NCBI GenBank assembly: GCA_029167225.1
Contig: JARFNK010000010.1
Span: 1-64,000 of the forward strand
Direction of reading: 5' to 3'
DNA length: 64,000 bases
Origin: Sphingobium arseniciresistens
Lineage (GTDB): Bacteria > Pseudomonadota > Alphaproteobacteria > Sphingomonadales > Sphingomonadaceae
How positions within the stretch are numbered: position 1 is the stretch's first letter; the number at the start of each line of letters is the position of its first letter. Made by a program: the position numbers and the translations under genes. This document shows positions 35,121-44,231 of the stretch, one piece after another. The notes beneath the pieces were generated by a model, which saw nothing but the letters and a program-made list of their open reading frames with translations, was not told the origin of the DNA and made no database searches.

Positions 35121-37493
35121 ATGAAGATCAATATCGGCAAGACACTGTTCCTGACGTCAGCGGCGATCGTGCCGCTGCTATCCGGCTTTACGACGACCGC
35201 CTACGCCGCGCCCGCAGAGCAGAGTGCCGCGCCGGCAGCGGAAGAATCCAACGCCGGGGACATCCTGGTCACCGCCCGCAAGCGCAAGGAAAGCGCGCTG
35301 GACGTGCCCGTCGCGCTCAGCGCCTATTCGTCGGAAGCGCTGGCTGCCCGTAACGTCCAGACCGTCGAGGAACTGACCGCGATCACGCCGGGCATGAACC
35401 TCAACAACTCGATCACCGGTTCGGCACGGTCCGACCGCAGCCAGACCGCGCTTATCATTCGCGGTATGGCGCCCAGCCGCGGCAACCGCACCAGCTCGAC
35501 CTTCATCAACGGCGTCGCCGTCTCCGACGGCACCGTCACCGGCATCTTCGACATCGCGAGCGCCGAAATCCTCAAGGGCCCCCAGAGCGCCTATTTCGGT
35601 CGTCAGACCTTTGCCGGCGCGATCAACTTCGTGACGGCAGAGCCGACCAACGACTGGAAGGGATCGTTCAGCGCGCTGGGCGGATCGCGCAGCTATGTCG
35701 ACCTGCGCGGCGCAGTCGGCGGCCCCATCATTCCCGGCATCCTGTCCTTCCGGGCGAGCGGTCGCTATTTCAGCCGCGACGGATCGTGGAAGAACGGCGC
35801 GGAGCCGGGCAATACGCTGGGCGACCAGAGCACGCGCAGCGGTACCTTGGCACTCAAGTTCACGCCGACCGACAATCTGACCGTCAAGCTGCTGGGCATG
35901 ATCGCCAATGACGATGACGGCGCGGGCGCGACGGGCGTCATCCTGCCGTCGCAATCCAACTGCGTGATCAACGGCAATCCCTATTTCTGCGGCACGCTGC
36001 CCGGCCTTGCCGCCGGCCAGCCGAGCGCGCGGACCGAGGTGACGCCCGGCGTCGCCGCGATGTTCGACCAATATTCGCCGATGTACTCGAAGGACGAGAA
36101 TATCGACCATTTCGGCATGAAGCGCGACAGCAACCATTTCAGCGCCACGGTCGATTATGAAACTGACGGCGGCGTCACCCTCTCCAGCCTGACCGGCGTC
36201 AACCGCACCAGCTGGACCGTGCTCTACAATCTGAACGGTCGCGCCTCGCCCTATCTCAACACGTTCACCAGCGGGCCGGAAGCGCTGCAATATACCGACT
36301 GGCCTTTGATGATCCAGCATGAGCAGAAGGATTTCAGCCAGGAATTCCGCGTCTCCTCACCGCAGAGCGGCCCGTTCCGTTGGATGTTCGGCGGCAGCTA
36401 TCTGTGGGCCAAGGGCTATGAAAGCTATGCCCAGCTCTATTTCTTCAGCGGCCTGTCATCCGCCTTTTCCTCGATCAACGAGAACAAGACCTGGGGCGGT
36501 TTCGTAGGCCTTTCCTATGACCTGTCCGACCAGTTCACCATCAACTTCGATGGCCGCTACCAGTCGGATACCATCATCAGCCGCACCGAAAGCGGCGCGG
36601 TGGGCTATGAAAAGACCTACAAGAACTTCCTCCCCCGCGTCACCGCCCAGTTCAAGCCCGCGCGAAACGCGATGTTCTACGCCACCTATTCGCGCGGCGT
36701 GAACCCCGGCCTGGGCATCGATCCGCTGCTGTCCGTGCCGACCCAATATGTGCCCGACCTGGAAGCACAGGGCGTCACCCACGGCGTGAAGCCTGAAATC
36801 CTCGACAATTTCGAGGCTGGCTTCAAGGGCAGCCTGTTCGACAACCGCCTGACCCTGTCGGCCGACATCTATTATGATATCTGGAAGGACAAGGTCACCG
36901 AACAGACCCTGCTGCTCCAGCGCCCGAACGACACACCGCTGTTCGTCTCTGTCTTCACCAATCTGGGCAAGGTGACGCTCAAGGGCGTGGAAATGGACCT
37001 GACCGCACGGCCGACCGACGACCTTACCCTGACCGTCGCCGGCGCCATCAACGACAGCGAGATCGATCGCGGCTTCTGTTCCACCTGCCAGACGTTGTCG
37101 GGCAATGCGGACGTCAAGGGCAACCGCCTGCCCTTCACCTCCAAATATTCGGTCGACGCGTCCGGCGAATATTCACATGATCTGGCCATGCTGGATGGCT
37201 TCCGCGGATATGCCCGTTCCGAATTCACCTGGAAATCGGGCGTCTATGAAAGCGAGGGCAATTACGCCAAGTCGAAGGCGGCAACCAATGTCAACTTCCG
37301 CGTTGGCGTGCGGTCTGACCGCATCAATCTCGAAGGCTTCGTCACCAACGCCTTCAACAACAAGACCTATACCAGCGTTCAGCCGAACTGGGACCTGAGC
37401 AACCCTGCAGAGAATTTCGGCGCATACAAGACCATGTATGTCGGCCTGCCTCAGCTGCGGACCTGGGGCCTGCGACTGGGCTATAATTTCTGA
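35121..37493 (+). CDS. TonB-dependent outer-membrane receptor
   Basis: A 790-residue beta-barrel transporter. The signal peptide spans about 1-29 (cleavage after AYA); the plug begins at GDILVTARKRKESALDVPVA and includes KGPQSAYFGRQTFAGAINFV; the barrel ends in the aromatic TWGLRLGYNF. It is of the sphingomonad type often found beside degradation genes for aromatic compounds. With operator E in its promoter and the periplasmic IorAB/cytochrome genes around it, it probably brings the pathway substrate across the outer membrane using TonB energy. Ligand unknown; no siderophore gene is near. Confidence 0.93.
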   Translation: MKINIGKTLFLTSAAIVPLLSGFTTTAYAAPAEQSAAPAAEESNAGDILVTARKRKESALDVPVALSAYSSEALAARNVQTVEELTAITPGMNLNNSITGSARSDRSQTALIIRGMAPSRGNRTSSTFINGVAVSDGTVTGIFDIASAEILKGPQSAYFGRQTFAGAINFVTAEPTNDWKGSFSALGGSRSYVDLRGAVGGPIIPGILSFRASGRYFSRDGSWKNGAEPGNTLGDQSTRSGTLALKFTPTDNLTVKLLGMIANDDDGAGATGVILPSQSNCVINGNPYFCGTLPGLAAGQPSARTEVTPGVAAMFDQYSPMYSKDENIDHFGMKRDSNHFSATVDYETDGGVTLSSLTGVNRTSWTVLYNLNGRASPYLNTFTSGPEALQYTDWPLMIQHEQKDFSQEFRVSSPQSGPFRWMFGGSYLWAKGYESYAQLYFFSGLSSAFSSINENKTWGGFVGLSYDLSDQFTINFDGRYQSDTIISRTESGAVGYEKTYKNFLPRVTAQFKPARNAMFYATYSRGVNPGLGIDPLLSVPTQYVPDLEAQGVTHGVKPEILDNFEAGFKGSLFDNRLTLSADIYYDIWKDKVTEQTLLLQRPNDTPLFVSVFTNLGKVTLKGVEMDLTARPTDDLTLTVAGAINDSEIDRGFCSTCQTLSGNADVKGNRLPFTSKYSVDASGEYSHDLAMLDGFRGYARSEFTWKSGVYESEGNYAKSKAATNVNFRVGVRSDRINLEGFVTNAFNNKTYTSVQPNWDLSNPAENFGAYKTMYVGLPQLRTWGLRLGYNF

Positions 37494-37534
37494 ACGCAGA
37501 TGGCCCGGCCCATGCGGTCGGGCCATCCAGCAGG

Positions 37535-37569
37535 AAAAGGCCGCACCGGTTCGTCCGGTGCGGCCTTTT
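37535..37569. terminator. Bidirectional rho-independent terminator
   Basis: A 15-base perfect stem, AAAAGGCCGCACCGG (37535-37549) and CCGGTGCGGCCTTTT (37555-37569), with a TTCGT loop and T-rich 3' flank. It lies between the convergent receptor and iorB genes and serves both strands. Confidence 0.9.
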
Positions 37570-37592
37570 CTCTTTTCAGTTCAGATAGGAAA

Positions 37593-39716
37593 TCAGGCGG
37601 GCCGATAAGGGAAGCGCGTCACCAGCGGCGCGCCCATGCGTTCCAGCGCATTGATCACCGCCGCGCCAGCCAGCACCGATCCGGGTTCGCCGATGCCGGT
37701 AGGCGGCGCGTCGCTCTCGATGATCGCGATATCGATCCGGCTTGGCATGCCGTCCATCCGCAGCACGCGATAGGCGTCGAAATTGGTCTCGACCGCCGCT
37801 CCCAGTGCCACCGTCAGTTCGCTGTGAAAGGCGTTGGACAAAGCAAAGCCGATACCACCCTCCACCTGCGCACGCAGGATATCGGGATTGACGGCCACCC
37901 CGACATCGACCGCACACACCACCCGCTCGATCCTGAAATCTGCGGGCGTGCCGGATATTTCGGCGATCTGCGCGACATAGCTGGAGTCGGCCTTGTGGAC
38001 GGCGACGCCCCGCATCCGGCCGGATGCTGGCGGCGTATTCCATCCGATCATCTCCGCCGCCCGCTCCAGCACCGCATGCTGGCGCGGATCGTCCTTCAAC
38101 AGCGCCAGACGAAAGGCGACGGGATCGGCCCGTGCGGCGCGGGCGAGCCGATCGACGAAGATCTCCTTCGCCACACACATATGGTTGTTGCTGATGCCCC
38201 GGAAAGTTTCGACCGGAATATCCAGCCGGGGCCGCCACCAGGCGACCTCGCCCGCAGGAAAGCCATACAAGTCAAATGCATTGCCCAGCATCACGCTGCT
38301 ACGATGAAGATCCGGCACGATGTCGATCAGATGCGCGAACACGCCCTCCCCGGCCGCCTGATGGGCGATGGCCAATGGTCGTCCGCTCGCATCGAGCGCT
38401 CCGCGCAGCCGATGGCGGACCTGCGGCCGGTAGCGGAACGCCGCCATGTCATCTTCGCGCGTCCGCATGAGCTTGATCGCCCAGCGGCCGGCGGTCGCGC
38501 GCAACAGATGGGCGATTTCGACCACCCAGTCCGAATCCGCTGCCGCACGCCGGCCAAAGCTGCCTCCGGCGGCAATGGTTTCCAGAATGACATCGCCATC
38601 GGGAAGGGACAGCACCTTGGCCACCGCCTGCTGATTGGCGGTCTGCGACTGGAACCCTCCGCGCAGACGGCAGCGACGCCCCTCCATCCGCCCCATCAGC
38701 GACAGCGGCTCCATCGGCGCATGGGCGAGATAGGGAAATTCGAATGTCGCCTCGACCACCCGGTCGGCATGGGCGAAGACGCTGTCCGGGTCGCCACGCT
38801 TGTCTCGATAGTCGGGCGCGCGCGCGTCCATCATCGCCGTCAGGTCGTGCATGAAGCCATCGGATGTTGTCGGGCTCGCCCGACTTTCGTCCCAGACAGG
38901 ATTCAACAGCTTGCGGGCCTTCATCGCCTGCCATGTTGTATCGGCAACGACCGCGACGCCGGTAGGGATCTCCACCACCTCGCGCACGCCGGCGATGGCG
39001 CGGGCGGCCGCCATGTCGGCGCTCTTGAGGGCTGCGCCCAGTCGCGGCGCGCGGGCGACCAGCGCGATTTTCAGGTCCGGCCATCCGCCATCCATGCCGT
39101 ACAGCTGCGCCCCGGTCGATTTCGCGATCCGATCCAGCTGATCGATCGTCGGCTTGCCCAACAAGCGATAGGCGCTGCGCGGCTTTGGCGTGGCCTTTGG
39201 GGCGGGCAGCCGTCCGGCGGCAGCGGCGAATGCGCCGAAGCCTGCGCTGCGCGTACCGCTGGAAAGCATGCCCTTCTCTATCCGGATCGTATCGGCCGGC
39301 ACTTTCCACGCCGCCGCTGCCGCCTGCACCAGCATCGCCCGCGCGACCGCTCCGGCCTCGCGCAGCTGATCCCAGCTATTGGCAATGGAGGTCGATCCGC
39401 CCGTGGTCTGCGCCCCAAAGAACAGATGGCCATAATCGGGCATGCGCGCGGGTGCGCCTTCGACGCGGACCGCCGCCCAGTCCGCATCCAGCTCTTCCGC
39501 CACGATCGAGGCAAGCCCGCTCCAGATGCCCTGTCCCATATCAAGATGCTTGGCATAGACGGTTACGACACCGTCCCCGTCGATCTTCAGGAAGACCCGC
39601 GTCAGCCCCCCGCTCTCTTCCTGTGCCGCAGCGCCGGACGGGGCCAGCCCGAGCATCAGCCCGGCGCCAGCCAGCGACACAAAGCCGCGACGATCGATGC
39701 CGGTCGACCCGTCCAT
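37593..39716 (-). CDS. iorB: Isoquinoline 1-oxidoreductase-type large subunit, molybdopterin-binding, Tat-exported
   Basis: A 707-residue catalytic subunit of the xanthine-oxidase family. The N terminus has a twin-arginine signal (GIDRRGFVSLAGAGLMLGLA, cleavage near AAA), so the enzyme works in the periplasm. Mo-cofactor regions: AKHLDMGQGIWSGLASIVAEE, GGSFGRRAAADSDWV, NNHMCVAKEIFVD and the catalytic Glu in TGIGEPGSVLAG. Duplicated Ald_Xan_dh_C2 domains fill about 60-700, as in isoquinoline, aldehyde (membrane-type) and nicotinate dehydrogenases. The ATG at 39716 overlaps the hydrolase stop. Last gene of a three-gene operon. Confidence 0.92.
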   Translation of the reverse strand: MDGSTGIDRRGFVSLAGAGLMLGLAPSGAAAQEESGGLTRVFLKIDGDGVVTVYAKHLDMGQGIWSGLASIVAEELDADWAAVRVEGAPARMPDYGHLFFGAQTTGGSTSIANSWDQLREAGAVARAMLVQAAAAAWKVPADTIRIEKGMLSSGTRSAGFGAFAAAAGRLPAPKATPKPRSAYRLLGKPTIDQLDRIAKSTGAQLYGMDGGWPDLKIALVARAPRLGAALKSADMAAARAIAGVREVVEIPTGVAVVADTTWQAMKARKLLNPVWDESRASPTTSDGFMHDLTAMMDARAPDYRDKRGDPDSVFAHADRVVEATFEFPYLAHAPMEPLSLMGRMEGRRCRLRGGFQSQTANQQAVAKVLSLPDGDVILETIAAGGSFGRRAAADSDWVVEIAHLLRATAGRWAIKLMRTREDDMAAFRYRPQVRHRLRGALDASGRPLAIAHQAAGEGVFAHLIDIVPDLHRSSVMLGNAFDLYGFPAGEVAWWRPRLDIPVETFRGISNNHMCVAKEIFVDRLARAARADPVAFRLALLKDDPRQHAVLERAAEMIGWNTPPASGRMRGVAVHKADSSYVAQIAEISGTPADFRIERVVCAVDVGVAVNPDILRAQVEGGIGFALSNAFHSELTVALGAAVETNFDAYRVLRMDGMPSRIDIAIIESDAPPTGIGEPGSVLAGAAVINALERMGAPLVTRFPYRPA

Positions 39717-40519
39717 CAGCGCAGGAAGGCGACCACAGCCTCGACCCACGCGTCCGGCTGTTGCTCCACGATATCGACGCCGCCGCCCTCCAGGGCCGCG
39801 AACGCCATGTCAGGCCGCAGTGCATGTGCGCGCAGGGCATGCGCGTAAATCTGGTCGCCGGTGTTCGTCAGGATCATGGTTGGGCACTCGATGCGGAGCA
39901 GACTGTCCTCATGGCGATAGCCAAAACCCGCATTATGCCCATACCAGAACGGCGCCTGTCCGCCCATCGCCTGCAACACGAAGCTGTTCACCCGCTCCGT
40001 GGGCAACGTGCCACCAACCAGCCGTTCCCGCACGGCGGCGAAGGCGGCGATATGCGCCGCCCCCGGCTGGGGCACCCACGTTTTTTCGCGGGGCAGCTTT
40101 TCCGCGAAGAAGGCCTCGCGCTCCTCCTGCGTCAGTGGCATCGGGCCGTTCAGTATCAGCCGCTCCACGGCAATCTCGCCGGACAACGCGATCTCGGTGC
40201 CGACCATCGCGCCGGTATGATGGCCTACGATTCTGGCCGCCTGGAAACCCAGCGCATGGATTGCCGGGATCAGCCCGGCCGCCAGATCCTCGACCCGCGG
40301 AACAAAGGGAGGAACGTCGGAACCGCCAAAGCCGGGCAGATCGAACGCCACGACATCGAAGCCCAACGATGCCAGCAACGGATGAACGGCATCGAACTGC
40401 CGCCCGTCCATGCCGGCCTGATGCAGCAGGATCAGCGGCGCCCCTTCACCCAGACGGCGATAATGGACCTGTCCATAAGGCCCGTCGACATAACCGCGTC
40501 GGGGTGAGCCCTGGCTCAC
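39716..40519 (-). CDS. Alpha/beta-fold hydrolase with a non-canonical nucleophile elbow
   Basis: A 267-residue protein with the alpha/beta hydrolase order: YGQVHYRRLGEGAPLILLHQ, FDVVAFDLPGFGGSD, CPTMILTNTGDQIY and a late DIVEQQPDAWVEAVVAF. At the nucleophile elbow it reads RIVGHHTGAMVG, so the Ser of G-x-S-x-G is His. It therefore may not be a classical esterase; candidate roles are C-C or C-N bond cleavage with another mechanism. The GTG at 40519 overlaps the TGA of the flavoprotein gene (GTGA), which decides the start; the open frame to 40783 is antisense noise. It is followed by iorB with a one-base overlap. Confidence 0.83.
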   Translation of the reverse strand: MSQGSPRRGYVDGPYGQVHYRRLGEGAPLILLHQAGMDGRQFDAVHPLLASLGFDVVAFDLPGFGGSDVPPFVPRVEDLAAGLIPAIHALGFQAARIVGHHTGAMVGTEIALSGEIAVERLILNGPMPLTQEEREAFFAEKLPREKTWVPQPGAAHIAAFAAVRERLVGGTLPTERVNSFVLQAMGGQAPFWYGHNAGFGYRHEDSLLRIECPTMILTNTGDQIYAHALRAHALRPDMAFAALEGGGVDIVEQQPDAWVEAVVAFLR

Positions 40520-41913
40520 GCCAGCACCTCTCGTCCCAGCTTCAGGCCGAATGTCACCGCCGAACCGACGATGCCCCCGCTCAGGAAGCCATGGCCCAGG
40601 AAGCCGATGCCGATCGCCTCCCCGGCGGCATAAAGCCCTTCGATCGGCGCACCGTTCTTGCCGACGACGCGCAGATCGTGATCGACGCGGATGCCCGGAT
40701 AGCAGCAGATCGAAAAGCCGTAGTGCCGCACCGCATGAAAAGGGCCTTGCGCGATGGGACTGGGTAGGTGCTTGCGCCGCCACATATCGCTGCCGACCGC
40801 CTGTCCGCGGTTATAAAGGTCAACCGTCGCCTTGAGCCGTTCGACCGGCAGGCCGCAGCGTTGCGCCATCTCCTCTATGCTGTCGGCCCGGACATAATCC
40901 TCGTCCTCGCCCGCGAACAGGGCTTCGAGCTGGTCTGGCTCCCATTTGAACAGGGGCGGCGAATCGCGGCGGGCTGCCTCGTCATAGATCACCCAGAAGC
41001 TCCAGCCCGGCTGGCGCATGATCGCCCGTTCGCGCGCGTCGATGATCCCCTCATCCTCGGGCATGAAGCGGTCCCCATCGCTGTTGACGTAGATCTCCCA
41101 CGGCGGGCGGACCAGCGGATTGATGACCGAATGCATCCAGGCCGACGCCGGCGCGCCCAGATTGCGCGTGCCGCCAAAGGACGGCAGCAGCGTGTCTTCA
41201 TACCAGGTAGCGCCGCCTGCGGCGCTCGCCATGTCCATGCCGTCGCCCACCACCGTATCGATATGATAGCGCAACGGATTGACGCCATGAATCCTTTGCC
41301 AATGCTCGGCACTGCCGGAAAATCCGCCTGTGGTCAGGATCACGGCCCGGCCTTCCAACTGGATATCCTTTTCTCCTTGCGTCGCCTTCACGCCGCTGGC
41401 GACGCCGTCCTCGACGATCAGTTCGCGCACGCGCGTACCGAGCATCAGCGTGATCGCGCCGCTTTCCACCAGCGGCGCGAGCGCATGACGATAGGCCGCG
41501 ATCAACGAGAAGCCCTGCTCCGTGCTGCGATAGGTTCGCGGCGTGGTATAGAGATCATGCTCGGGCGCGAAGACCGGCTCGAACGGGGTGCAGGTCCAGC
41601 CATGGGCGAGCAGCCAGTCGATCGTGCCCGCCGCCCGGTCAATCCATGCACGCAGCAGCACATGGTCGCCGGTGCCATGGTTGATCCGCAGCGCGTCGGC
41701 GAAATGCTGGTCCGGGCTGTCCTCGACTCCTGCAGCCTGCTGCATCGGCGTGCCCGCCCCGCTGATCGACCCACCCGACAGGACGAGCGTGCCACCGATA
41801 TCGTCCGCCGCCTCTACCAGCGCGACACGCAGCCCCCGCTCAGCGGCGGCCACCGCTGCCGGAACACCGGCCGTTCCTGCTCCCACAACAATCACATCGA
41901 ACGGCTGGCTCAC
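40516..41913 (-). CDS. FAD-dependent dehydrogenase of the fumarate-reductase/ketosteroid-dehydrogenase family
   Basis: A 465-residue FAD_binding_2 flavoprotein. FDVIVVGAGTAGVPAAVAAA with LRVALVEAADDIGG binds FAD; VILTTGGFSGSAEHW, ARERAIMRQPGWSFWVIYD and the closing GLYAAGEAIGIGFLGHGFLSG are typical. Members oxidise or reduce C-C bonds alpha to a carbonyl, as in fumarate reductase, tricarballylate dehydrogenase or ketosteroid delta-1-dehydrogenase. I take GTG at 41913 with GGAG 7 bases before; ATG at 41928 is the alternative. It is first in the operon with the hydrolase and iorB, divergent from the alcohol dehydrogenase with operator F between. Confidence 0.87.
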   Translation of the reverse strand: MSQPFDVIVVGAGTAGVPAAVAAAERGLRVALVEAADDIGGTLVLSGGSISGAGTPMQQAAGVEDSPDQHFADALRINHGTGDHVLLRAWIDRAAGTIDWLLAHGWTCTPFEPVFAPEHDLYTTPRTYRSTEQGFSLIAAYRHALAPLVESGAITLMLGTRVRELIVEDGVASGVKATQGEKDIQLEGRAVILTTGGFSGSAEHWQRIHGVNPLRYHIDTVVGDGMDMASAAGGATWYEDTLLPSFGGTRNLGAPASAWMHSVINPLVRPPWEIYVNSDGDRFMPEDEGIIDARERAIMRQPGWSFWVIYDEAARRDSPPLFKWEPDQLEALFAGEDEDYVRADSIEEMAQRCGLPVERLKATVDLYNRGQAVGSDMWRRKHLPSPIAQGPFHAVRHYGFSICCYPGIRVDHDLRVVGKNGAPIEGLYAAGEAIGIGFLGHGFLSGGIVGSAVTFGLKLGREVLA

Positions 41914-42009
41914 TGACAAACTCCGCATTTCATCGCCTGGTCCCGATCCACGGGCTATGACGCATCCTGACCGCGCCACCTTATGGCCGCGAGAGGCGAG
42001 ACATCAATG

Positions 42010-42022
42010 TTCGTGTTGTGAA
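42010..42022. promoter_or_regulatory. Operator F: TTCG-TGTTG-TGAA
   Basis: In full TGTTCG-TGTTG-TGAACA. It lies in the 190-base divergent region, 97 bases before the flavoprotein start and 85 before the alcohol dehydrogenase start, so one site could govern both operons. Confidence 0.6.
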
Positions 42023-42106
42023 CAAAATAGCGCGGGGCGGCGATGCCCGGCGTGCCTTCATGCGAGAGCGATCGCACGCGCCATTGCCGCTTGAAGAGGA
42101 GCTTTC

Positions 42107-43228
42107 ATGAAGATCATCGCAGCTGTGCTGGACCGCAGCGGAGGCCATGCCATGCCCTATGCCGCGTCCCAGCCGCTCGACCTCCGGCCGGTCACGCTCG
42201 ATCCGCCGGGCACGGGCGAACTGCTGATCCGCATCGACGCGGCGGGCCTGTGCCATTCGGACCTGTCCGTGGTCAATGGCGACCGGCAAAGGCCGATGCC
42301 GATGGTGATCGGGCATGAGGCGACCGGCATCGTCGAGACGGTCGGCCCCGGCTGCGATGGCTTTGCCGTCGGCGACCGGGTGGTCCTCGCCTTCCTGCCG
42401 AGCTGCGGCCATTGCCCGCGCTGCCTTGCCGGAGAAACCTGGCTTTGCGGCCCCGGCACGGCCTCGAACGGGCGAGGCACGTTGCTGTCGGGCGGTTGCC
42501 GCCTGCATGACGAAAGCGGCCCGGTCCACCATCATCTGGGCATTTCCGCTTTTGCCAGCCATGCGGTCGTCGACGCGCGTTCGGCCGTGCGGATCAACGC
42601 CGACATCCCCGCCGAGATCGCGGCGCTGTTCGGCTGCGCGGTGCTGACCGGCGTGGGCGCGGTCGTCAATGCAGGCGCACTGCGTCCGGGCGAAGGCGTG
42701 GTTATCCATGGGCTGGGCGGCGTGGGCCTGTCTGCGCTGCTGGGCGCGCGCGCGGCTGGCGCGGCGACAATCCTTGCCATCGATCCGTCTGCAGACAAGC
42801 GTGCGATCGCGCAGGAACTCGGCGCCCATGCCTGCGCACCCGAGGAAGCAGAGGCGATGCGCGCCGACCTGTTCATCGAAGGCGGCGCGGATCTGGTCGT
42901 GGAGACCGTCGGCCATGCGGCGGTGTTGCGGGCCGCGATCGCATCGGGCCGGCGCGGGAGCCGGATCGTCAGCGTGGGACTGCCCCGGCCGGACCAGATG
43001 CTGGATCTGCCCGCGCTGACGCTGGTGGCGGAGGCAAAGACCCTGATCGGCTCCTATCTCGGCAACTGCGTGCCTGCGCGCGACATCCCGCGCTTCATTG
43101 CCCTGTGGAAGGCGGGCCTGCTCCCGGTCGAGCGGCTGCTCACCTCGGTCGGGCCGCTTGATTCGATCAACATGTTGCTCGACGAAATGCAGTCCGGTCG
43201 CGCCATCCGGCAGATCATGCGGCCCTGA
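42107..43228 (+). CDS. Zinc-dependent alcohol dehydrogenase (MDR, class III-like)
   Basis: A 373-residue medium-chain dehydrogenase. The catalytic zinc site has Cys in GLCHSDLSVV and His in IGHEATGIVE; the structural zinc lobe is CGHCPRCLAGETWLC; the NAD-binding turn is VIHGLGGVGLSALLGA followed by an acidic Asp (AIDPS), pointing to NAD. Transcribed alone behind operator F and convergent with iclR2. It would oxidise a primary or secondary alcohol intermediate, or a hydroxymethyl group, feeding the aldehyde dehydrogenase at 31939 (inference). Confidence 0.92.
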   Translation: MKIIAAVLDRSGGHAMPYAASQPLDLRPVTLDPPGTGELLIRIDAAGLCHSDLSVVNGDRQRPMPMVIGHEATGIVETVGPGCDGFAVGDRVVLAFLPSCGHCPRCLAGETWLCGPGTASNGRGTLLSGGCRLHDESGPVHHHLGISAFASHAVVDARSAVRINADIPAEIAALFGCAVLTGVGAVVNAGALRPGEGVVIHGLGGVGLSALLGARAAGAATILAIDPSADKRAIAQELGAHACAPEEAEAMRADLFIEGGADLVVETVGHAAVLRAAIASGRRGSRIVSVGLPRPDQMLDLPALTLVAEAKTLIGSYLGNCVPARDIPRFIALWKAGLLPVERLLTSVGPLDSINMLLDEMQSGRAIRQIMRP

Positions 43229-43255
43229 TGCTTCTTGGAGGATGATGTTGGTCGA

Positions 43256-44050
43256 CTAAAGGTTCCCGATCATCTCGGTCCCGATCCGCGCCGCCGCATC
43301 CTTGAGCTGCTCGAGATAGCGGCCGACGGCGCTGTCGAGCGGCATCGCGGCGGCGAAGAAGACCAGCGTCAGCGTGCCCAGCACCTCATCCTCGCAGAAG
43401 ATCGGGACGGCGAAGGATGAGGTGCGGCCCGGATTGGCCGAATAGGCGGTCCGCGCCATCGCCGCATAGCCTTGCTGCCGGATCTTTTCAGATTCGCCCG
43501 TCGATTCGAACGCGCGCAACATGCGGATTTCGCCTTCCGTCCCCGATTCCTCGATATGCGTGATCAGCGTTTCGCGAACCTCCCGGCTCGTATGGGCCAG
43601 GAAGACGCGCCCCGAGGCAGACTGAATCAAGGGCACCTGCCAGCCGGGATAATAATGGTTGAAGGTCATCGGCGTCTGCGTGCTGGTCGAATCGCGCACC
43701 ACCATGAAATTGCCGACTCGCGTCACTACGCTGATCGGCCAATGGACGGCCCTGGTCAGCGCCTCGATATGCGGGCGGGCCTTCGTCACCAGTGCGTCGT
43801 GGCTCTGAAAGCCATAGGCCAGCGCCTGCACCAGCGCGGTCGCACGATAACGTTTGCGCGTCGGCTCCCGCTCGATCACCCCTTCCTCGATCAAGGCCCG
43901 CACGATGCGCAGCGCCGTCGGATAGGGCAGGTTCACCGCCTGCGCGATCTGCGTCATGCTGGGCGCGCCTTGCAGGTTGATGACCCGCAAGATGTCGAGC
44001 GCGCGCCCGATCACACGGATTGATGCGTCCTCGGCCACCTTGAGTCTCAC
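43256..44050 (-). CDS. IclR-family transcriptional regulator 2
   Basis: A 264-residue paralog of the IclR at 28640: winged helix at about 10-75 (RALDILRVINLQGAPSMTQI, LPYPTALRIVRALIEEGV), effector domain at about 90-262 with RDSTSTQTPMTFNHYYPG and TAYSANPGRTSSFAVPI. Both genes adjoin and face away from a paralogous FAD monooxygenase, so the regulator-monooxygenase pair has been duplicated. Operator G lies between this gene and its monooxygenase. As the recognition helices are similar, the two regulators may bind the same sites and respond to different intermediates (inference). Confidence 0.9.
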   Translation of the reverse strand: MRLKVAEDASIRVIGRALDILRVINLQGAPSMTQIAQAVNLPYPTALRIVRALIEEGVIEREPTRKRYRATALVQALAYGFQSHDALVTKARPHIEALTRAVHWPISVVTRVGNFMVVRDSTSTQTPMTFNHYYPGWQVPLIQSASGRVFLAHTSREVRETLITHIEESGTEGEIRMLRAFESTGESEKIRQQGYAAMARTAYSANPGRTSSFAVPIFCEDEVLGTLTLVFFAAAMPLDSAVGRYLEQLKDAAARIGTEMIGNL

Positions 44051-44127
44051 CTCGCTTCTGCCTTCACCGGCTATAGCCGGATGGATGACAGTAGAGCCTG
44101 ACTTCGTTCACAGCGCAAAGACAATTG

Positions 44128-44140
44128 TTCGTTAGACGAA
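44128..44140. promoter_or_regulatory. Operator G: TTCG-TTAGA-CGAA
   Basis: The best palindrome of the set: TGTTCG-TTAGA-CGAACA, six of six. It lies 78 bases before iclR2 and 92 before FAD monooxygenase 2. Confidence 0.65.
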
Positions 44141-44231
44141 CAGTCTGGGCGCGATGGCTAGTCTCTGCCCCACCCGTTCCTCAAGCCTCTGTCCCGACGC
44201 AAAGGGGCGTCATGCACAAAGGCGGGGCATA

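Noticed and set aside
37500..39848. Plus-strand open frame of 782 codons
   Set aside because: Antisense to iorB; the minus frame has Tat signal and molybdenum-site motifs, the plus frame nothing.
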